Source: Thysanoteuthis rhombus
Lineage: Eukaryota; Mollusca; Cephalopoda; Oegopsida; Thysanoteuthidae
Reading direction: 5' to 3'
DNA length: 64,000 nt
NCBI GenBank assembly: GCA_963457665.1
Contig: OY735231.1
Span: forward strand, 32,927,702 to 32,991,701
Below, piece by piece: positions 53,265-62,200 of this stretch. The notes beneath the pieces are model-generated. The model was not told where the DNA came from. It ran no database searches and saw only the letters and a list, made by a program, of their open reading frames with translations. Positions within the stretch are counted from its first letter, which is position 1; every line of letters begins with the position of its first letter. The position numbers were made by a program, and so were the translations under genes.

Positions 53265-56200
53265 ATGTATGTAGTACTTTTTAATATTTACACAAAAAAT
53301 GTCAGTTAGCAATTCACCCATCCTTCTTTTTTTTTTTTTTAATCTTTTCATCTTTCCTTTATTTCATTGGCAAGACCTCGGCATAATCAAAACTCAAAAT
53401 CTATAACCATGTATCAAAAATTACTGGTTTAATAAGAAGCCGATTTGATTTCTTTGATATAAAAGCATTCCAAACACTATACACAGCATACATAAGACCT
53501 CAATTAGAATATGCAGTGAAAGCATGGTCCCCTCATTGCAAGAAAGATTTAAAAGAATTGGAAAACATCCAGGAGAAGAGCAACAAAACTTGTTCTGGAA
53601 CAAAATGGCCTCAACTATGGAAAAAGACTTGAAAAATTGAAACTAACAATGCTAGAAGTAAAGAAGTTGAGAGGAGAAATGAGGCAAACATTTGAAATAA
53701 TAAAAGGCATCGACAATATCCTGGCTGAAGAATTCTTCAAAATGAAAAAAATTATATATATATATATATATTATTGTGTCATCCACAGACAGCTGTTTCG
53801 ATGTATTACATCTCTTCAGTGTGGCTATAGACTTTATCCCATCCAGTACCGTGAGGCAGAATTGAAACCCTCACATCGGACCCGGAGGCCGATATCCTAC
53901 CTCTGGACTACGGAACTGGGTGGTCAGTAAGGCTGAATTTAAGCGATATCTTCGTTTATGCAGAAACTCCTCATTCATCAGAGTGCTCTATTCCTATGGA
54001 AGAGCATTGCATAAGCTTACAATGGATGAGTTACCTCACTTAAAGAGTGCTCATTAAGAACATTGCAGAATAAATTCAAGAAGGGGATTATTCTCACCAA
54101 GTTGTCAACAATTGGAACAAATTAATTGATTAAGACCCAGGAATAAAAGAAGTGAAAACAGTGAACAGCTCTAAAAATGAATATGACTTTTACATAAGCA
54201 ACGACAAAAAAATGAAGTTTCTGAAAAAGATAAATGATAAAACTCTTGAGCTGAATTCAAGATACAAGCACAAATATATGCCAAATATTTTTACTCACTT
54301 TATATCTTATCTTATCATTCCACTAATATTGAATGTAAATCAGAAAATTATTTTGCTGCATAATGTTTTTGATATATTTTACAAGTACAATACAATTGCA
54401 AAATTATTTGAATACTGCTGTAGTTTTTTGATGGCATTAGTCAATTACTTCATTAATATGAATATTGATTTGTTTTTTTTATTCCTCTGAAATCCATATG
54501 AAATGAGTTGAAACAAGAAAACTTGGTTAGGTGACCTTGTAGATAAAACTAATTATTTTATCAGGTGAATTATCTGTTAGTTTTGATTCAAAAGCAATCG
54601 ACCATTGCTATGAGATGATTTCGCATAACACAAGTATTATCAAAGCGTTCGATAATTTCCTCATATCATACTGTATTTTATCAGATAAGGAAATTTGAAA
54701 AAAAAATACATTTGTTGACTGTGAGTGCCTACTACTTGTCAACTAGGTATCAAAGGTCAAGTGGATATTGAATCAGACTTCTTTACCCATCATGATGAAA
54801 ACTCATTTAAATTTACGAGTGTCTCGTGGGACAGCTGAAGTATGGATGACCAAAATTGAAACAGCCATATGATGGGCAACATAAGTATTAATATGAACAT
54901 GTATTGTTCAGTATGTACATGGCATTCGTTCCTTATTTTGCGTTTGGTCGCATCCACACTAGCTTAAAAGTTGATGATCTCATTATAATTCTCAAAATGT
55001 CCACCTCTCAGAAACCACGCAACATAACTCCATGAAATTTTCGATATGTGCTTAATGGACCACCGGGTATGTTTTTAGAAAGTTAGTTTTTGAAAATTCC
55101 AACACTTTTCAGTTTTAAGGGGGGGGGGTCGATTTACAATGTAAGTTAAATGCTAAATTCATCCCTTATTTTATATCCTGCTGCATTCATGCTTACCTAA
55201 AAATTTACTACTACTCCAATTCACCAAATGTCTGTCGGTCTGTCTGTGTTGGCATAACTCAAAAACATTTAGAACTATGGCTGCCAAATTGTTTATGGTT
55301 ACTAATAGTACCCCATCACGACTCACAACATGGATTCCCCGAAACCACATGCGCAACCGAGGCCGGCAAAATGTTAGATGGAGAGACGAGCTAGACAAGT
55401 TCAGGAAGTACTTGTTCCGTGACGCCCATGATAGAGAAGTGTGGCAAATCCTGGGGAAGGTCTATGTCCAACGAAGGACGCTAAAAGACTGATGATGATG
55501 ATGATGATGATATCATATTTAAAGAAAAGGGAGGGGGTCTGCATTCATGCTCTCCCTGATTTCCATGTATGTATTTATTTATATAATACTAAAAGTCTGA
55601 TTTCGTTTATATGTATGTGTCCTCCAAGTAGTCAAAATGGTGCATTGTAGCTAGAAGTATAGTATAAAAGTATCCCTAAATAAAATTTCATATTTTTAAT
55701 TAGAGCCAAAATCCTCATTTAGGCTTTCCGCAGGAACTAGCTGGAAATCCCGCCTACAGGGTGAATTTCCAGCTAGGTATTATAATTTTATGAATGTGTT
55801 TTTTTTTTTTTTTGTTTTTTTGTTTTTAAATTAATGAAAAATCAGACTAAATAAATTCTACTTATAGCTAAAACATCTAAGAACTATTCCTTTACTATAA
55901 AAATTCTTTTCAAAGATTTCTCATTGAATTAGTTACTTGCTACATCATTATTTATCTTTTTGTTTATAAAATCAAATTGCTTGTACGAGATTTGTCTGGA
56001 AGAAAATAGCCTGCCTAGAGCATTAGTGCCTTATTTCTCTTCTAAGTACTTCCTTAGGGACCTCACATATTCAACCCAGCATTCCTTCCACTTATCTAAA
56101 CTGTCAGCAAAGTCCTCTTTCAGGATCACTATCAACTGCCTAGTTGCATTCTCATTAATCTAATCAGCAATCTGAAATCTTCTCCTCCCTTTCAACTGCA

Positions 56201-59200
56201 AAAAGCACAAGCCAAATCTGAGCGGTAGGGAAAATCTGATCGGTATGGTGCTTAGCCAGAAAATGTACGAGAAACATGAAGAATGAGTAGACTCAGCCAT
56301 TGTGAATGTGACTTTCATACAGTACACACACTCACTTGGTAGCATCTAACTGCCAACTGAGTAAGCCTATGGGAGAGTGCCTGTGCAGTAAGTTGTCAAG
56401 TTATGTCAAGGCTGCACAACCAGTTCTCGAGATATTCAAAATGCCTGGGATAGACAGATCTTGTATGATTTAAATGGAATAAATAGTATTCTGCAGTGTG
56501 TGTAATAAACTTAAATATATCGCAAAAATTACCCCACTGATGATACATCTAACAGATGTAACTGAGGTTGACATTTGGAGGTCTGAATATTTTAGAAATG
56601 TTTGTACTTGTGTGGCAAATTAGTTCCTTTCGGTAGGTTGTTTTTGAACATCTGAACTTTATTAAAACAAATGTCACGTACAGCAAACATATTCAGGATA
56701 AAGACGTAACAATCAAAATCAAAAATGCAGACCTGGAAAAAAGTAGACCATTGTATACTACCTAAGACAACGAATCTGTAAAGAATCCGAGAATAAATCT
56801 GGCAAAATCAGGCAAAGAATCACTCTAGGTTGGTGGGCTTTTGGCAGAGCAAGCTCAACTTTCAAGAATGGGAAAATCCCATTAGTCTCAAAAAGAAGGG
56901 TCTGCAACCAATGCATCCTCCTGATAGTCACCTATGGAGCTGCAGAATAGAACCTAACCAAAAGATTGACCCTCAGGTTTTCACAATATAAATTAGAAAC
57001 TGTCTACCAAAATTGTCAAGAGAGGCCATACCAATGTAGCTAGAGGGCTGAAAATTCAAATATCTACTCCCTATTATGTCTAGAAAAATTTTTATTTATT
57101 TGTTTTTTTTTTTTCAAATTTACCCCCTGAATAGATTTTTAGTGGGGGGGTTTGATTTGCAATGTAAGTTTATTCTAAATTGATCCCTTATTTGTGTTCG
57201 GTAGCAGTCATGCTTGTTTTTTTGAAAATTCAGACTTTCTACAAAAAAATCATGAAGTTATGGTTTAAACCATATTGGTAGCATTTTCATCAAGATAAAT
57301 TTGCTGTCACCATCACGGCTTAATTTAGGAGGTAAAAAGAAGCAGATATGGGTGGTCGTGATTCAAGATTTCTGTTGGAATGCTAGTCTCATTTTATTTG
57401 TGCCAAATCGAATTTAGCACATAATTAAATAGAACAGAATATTATATTACAATGGTTCTTGTAGTCCCCAATCACATTCCTTCCCTTTTGATTCCAGGTT
57501 TTCTCTGATTCCTCCTCCATTTTGAATTACCATGTAATAATTTTTTCACCTTAATACTTTCCATTGTACATTCCTTCCCTGAATGAAATTCCATCCGAAT
57601 TTCTCTCCAGGCTAAAATTCCTTTTAGGAAATTCCTCCCGTTGGAATCAAGTGCTTCCTGATTGAGAATCACTCCTGTAGTAGTAATGAATAACCCGAGG
57701 AGTGTGTTCAGAATGCATCTCATGATTTGATCTTCTATTGACTTCCATGATTGAGTTTTTCTTTCTCTCAGCAAAGAAAGAGAAGCTGAATTTCAGCGAT
57801 TCTCTTTGTATAGCACAGGGATGCCAAATTGTTCGATGAGAAGAGCCATTTATGATATTTGTTCTATGTTCAAGAGCCAAAACATATATATTTTGAAATT
57901 ATATTTGTAAATCAGAAAATATACACCTACATAGTTGCAAGTAGATTGAATAATCTCTGCTCGTTGAAGGCTTTTATTGAGTCTTCATTGTGGTAAAATC
58001 CACTCGGTAGGATGTTGAAGCTGTTTTAAGAAGCTCAACGAGGTGGATGTTACTAAGTATAGCACAATACTATACCATTGCAACTTGGAAGCCTGATTCT
58101 TAGAGATGTGATTTTAACTTTTTATATTGATTTTGAAAATAAGTCCTCTTTTAAAATTTACATTTTAGAATTTTATCAATCTTACTTTTTTCTTCTTTTG
58201 GTCTCTTCAATCCCAGCTACCTTCAAGAAGCTACTGTTTCTCAAAAAAGTATTTTTTTTTTTTTAAATTCAGTTTCGGGAGTGATCAAATAAACCACAAA
58301 TTTTATCTAGTTAAAAAAAAATATTAGTAAAAATGAGCCAATCGTTTCAGAGCTATTTTTGTATTACACATTCAACCCTACTATCCAAAATAGCAGTCCT
58401 AGAAAAACTGAAGTGACATAAAGAAGCCATTACTATCAATTTATATAAAAAAAACAACTTCTTGAGCGTTCCCTGACAAAAGAAAAAAAATAGGTTTGTT
58501 AGGCTGAGTCTTTGGAGGTTGGGTGCTGGGAATTGTAGAGACTGAGGTGTAAGAGAGGGAGAGAGTGCATGCTGCCTCTAATGGCTTGCTGCCAAGAAAA
58601 CACTGAATGCTTTTTGCCTTTTTTTCTATAAAAGTGGGGGATACTTGTACCTTGTTATATGTTCTTTGTTCCTTTGTGTGCAAAGAGATGTTTATAGATT
58701 AGATGAGACTGATTTGAAGTTCTGGTGAATGTAACAAAAATAATTGATCTGAAGAAAGGATACTTATTCTTCAATTGTTATTTTCATTTGTGTTTGTTTC
58801 AGAAAAATCTATATCCTCAATACATTCTGTGATTCAGAAAGTAGCAGAGGAAATGAAAGGCAAATCAACAATTGCTACAATCGACTGTAGGTGGGTAGAC
58901 TTATCTTTTTTCTTTCTTTTTTGTTGATTTCTTTCTTTTTTTTGTTGATTTCTTTCTTTTTTTTGATTTCTTTCTGTTTTTTTATTTCTTTCTGTTGTTT
59001 TGATTTCTTTCTTTTATTGTTGCTTTCATGTTTTATCATTATTTTTATTCTCTTTTTTTCATTTCTTTTTTATCTTTTTATTTTCTCTTTTGTTTCTTAT
59101 CCCTTTCTCTGTCTTTTCACCCTTTCTCTATCTTTTCAGCCTTTCTCTATCTTTTCACCCTTTCTCTTTCTTTTCACCCTTTCTCTTTCTTTTCACCCTT

Positions 59201-62200
59201 TCTCTTTCTTTTCACCCTTTCTCTTTCTTTTCACCCTTTCTCTTCTCTCTCTCTTCTTTCTCTTCTCTCTCTTCTTTCTCTTCTCTCTCTTCTCTCTCTT
59301 CTCTCTCTTCTTTCTCTTCTCTCTCTTCTTTCTCCTCTCTCTCTCTCTATTCTTTCTCTTCTCTCTCCTCTCCCTTTTTTCTCTCCTCTCTCTCTCTTTT
59401 TTTTCTCTTATTACTTCCCCTCCCCCCACCCTCTCCTGAACTCTCATCTTATTTGTACAAACTAACAATTCCCATGAAGATAACCTTCTACCACTTATGA
59501 TAAACTTGATACCACTACTTCTCCGGAATTTTTGAAATAGAACCTACCAATAATCTCAGATTTAGGATATTGATTTTGATACAAAGCAATCAGTTATCAT
59601 ATCAGTTATCATACTAACAGAGGCAAGATGGAAGGAGAGATGATCATACACTCACTACTGAAGGTCTATCTTCCTTTTTTTTTTTTTGTCTATCACTCCT
59701 CTAGCCTCCAGCAATTTTCTTATTTTACTCCAATTTCCTGAACATAAGTTCATCTGGAGTTTCCCAGGAGATGCTGTGTCAGTGTAATAAAATGAACCCC
59801 TCCTGTTATCTTTGGCTCATCATGATGCCATTTCTAATCTCTGCCGTATAAACATGGATATCCAATGACTTGAACATCAGCATGTAGCCACTAGGAAAAG
59901 GTATCACCTACTTATATGATAAATTGGCCTGCCAGTTGGCTTGAGTCCCATTCTGACTACTTTTTGTTCTTATGTGCATACGCATCATTGAAACAGTAAA
60001 ATAAAGTAGCCTTTTAGAGAGTATATAAAGTGTTTGTTTTTTTTTCTTTAAATTGGACTCCTTCTTGTGGTTTTTGTTAGCTAGGAGGAGTTCAATCATC
60101 TGAAAAACTCCTTATACGGTAATGACCCTTCTCAAAACCATAGATGGTATCTTTAAAAATTATGCTAGAATAATCAAATTTGCAATGTGTTATGAATCAG
60201 GAGATTATCTCTCCTGATTTGCTATGTACAATATTTGTCTGTCTGAGTTTGAATGATGTAGAGATTTTTCATGTTCTCATCTCGGTCAATTGTTAGAAAC
60301 ATGGTTATAACGTAAGGATTCCTCCCACACAAAAGTAGTCAAAGGAATGAGGACTTTCTGACTCTAGACTTCGATGGGGGCCACTTGTCCTTGCATATTG
60401 AATCGTTCCCATTCATGACACCCACCTGAAGAAGGCTGAAGGGTACAACAGCCAAAACATCGTGTTCAAAAGATAGACCGAGATGAGGACAACATGTCAA
60501 AAAAATTTATACATAATGTTTATTGTGTTTTAAAACAAATTTTCAACTTTCTCAAACAAAGTAACACTTTCGTTCATTCTTTTCCAGTGATTCAAAAAAA
60601 CTCTGCAAAAAGTTAAAAGTTTCTCCAAGTGATATTCATTTGAAACATTATAAGTGAGTATTGTTCTCAACAATTATATTCAGCCATTTTTGCTTACCGT
60701 AGTTTCTTTTATGCACTTTTTTGTAAACAGCAATTTATTGTAAGCTAATACACCATCTGTATTAAAATCCTATAGAATATATAATGCTATCTGTTACAGC
60801 TGTTCAAAGCCATTAGCACAGCCTTAGTATTAAGTACTTTTGTATTATGAAAAATTAATGGATACGCAAAAATATAATGCCTTCCATGTAACATTTAACT
60901 TGGATTTTGCAATTGAAGATGAAAAAGCTGATGTGCTTCTGGATATCAGAAAAAACTTTATAAGTTGTGAATGATGTACATATAACACATTTTTATAGTG
61001 AGCCCCGTTCAAAGCATTTCAATAGTGAGCCCCGTTCAAAGCATTTTAATAGTGAGCCCCGTTCAAAGCATTTTAATAGTGGGCCCTATTCAATGCATTT
61101 TAATAGTGAGCCTTATTTGAAGCATTTTTATAGTGAGCCCTATTCAATGCATTTTAATAGTGAGCCCTATTTGAAGCATTTTTATAGTGAGCCCTATTCA
61201 AAACATTTTTATAGTGAGCCCTATTCAAAGCAAAATTATAGTGAGCCCTATTCAAATCATTTTTAGAGTGAGCCCTATCCGAAGCATTTTCATAGTGAGC
61301 CCTATTCAAGGCATTTTAATAGTGAGCCCTATTCGAATCATTTTTAGAGTGAGCCCTATTCAAGTCATTTTTAGAGTGAGCCCTATTCAAGTCATTTTTA
61401 GAGTGAGCCCTATTCAAGTCATTTTTAGAGTGAGCCCTATTCGAAGCATTTTCACAGTGAGCCCTATTCGAAGCATTTTCATAGTGAGCCCTATTCGAAG
61501 CGTTTTCACAGTGGGCCCTATTCAATGCCTTTTAATAGTGAGCCATTTTTGATGAATTTACATTATACACATAATTGCACAGTAACAGTATATTCAGGTT
61601 TCGAAATTGGTAATATAAAATCCCTTTGAATTTCTCAAACTACCGAGAATGTTTCCCCATCCCCATGTAGATTTTGTTTATGCTGATGTGCTGAAGGTTG
61701 TCCTGGATTTAATACAAAATTCTTTGTTTGCATTCTTGGAACAAATCCATTTTTCATTGCCAGTGATTATCTTGTCAAAAAATGACTTTTCTGTGTAGAG
61801 TAAAAAAATAGATGGTTAAACGTTTATCAATATTCATTTCTATAAGTTCATAGGAAACCTAATTTTCCTAGCTTCAGAATTGTTCCTATTGATGTATCAT
61901 AGTTGACTGATTGCTCAATCTATAGAGAGCTGTGTAATCTTCAAAAACATTTCTGAAAGCTTCCTTAACTTTGTACAAAAGATAGTGCTCTGGATAGATT
62001 CCTTAATTAGAAGTATATACACAGGAATACCTTGAAGTTTTGATGTAATATGGTCAGGGTATTGCTGTACAAATAAATGAAATTATTGCCTGAAATAAAA
62101 ATACATTAAGATCTTCAATAGTGCTGTTTTAAACTGAATAGAAAATTTTGGAATATATATATATATATACACTTTATTTTACTGAATATTCAGTTTTGAT

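Larger units (their letters stand above)
53405..54215 (+). mobile_element. CR1/Jockey-like LINE, reverse-transcriptase 3' fragment split by a SINE
   Basis: Reads GLIRSRFDFFDIKAFQTLYT, AYIRPQLEYAVKAWSPHCKK, DLKELENIQEKSNKTCSGTK, then LEVKKLRGEMRQTFEIIKGI and DNILAEEFFKM. This is the post-catalytic region of CR1/Jockey-type RTs, which usually reads VRPHLEYAVxAWSP, LExVQRRAxK and so on. After the SINE at 53,754-53,938 it resumes with a decayed RVVNxWNxL block and then VNSSKNEYD, the usual C-terminal VNxFKNxLD. Several frame changes. Confidence 0.78.

Noticed and set aside
58891-59500. Open frames of 145-182 codons on + and 91 codons on -
   Set aside because: Produced by the polypyrimidine tract; composition only (F/S/L or K/R/E), no domain, overlapping in all frames.
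60997-61536. CRISPR-like array
   Set aside because: Direct tandem repeat without spacers, in a eukaryotic intron.
60967-61552. Open frames of 99 and 121 codons encoding 9-residue repeats
   Set aside because: By-product of a 27-bp minisatellite in an intron. Several frames on both strands are equally open, and there is no supporting splice structure.
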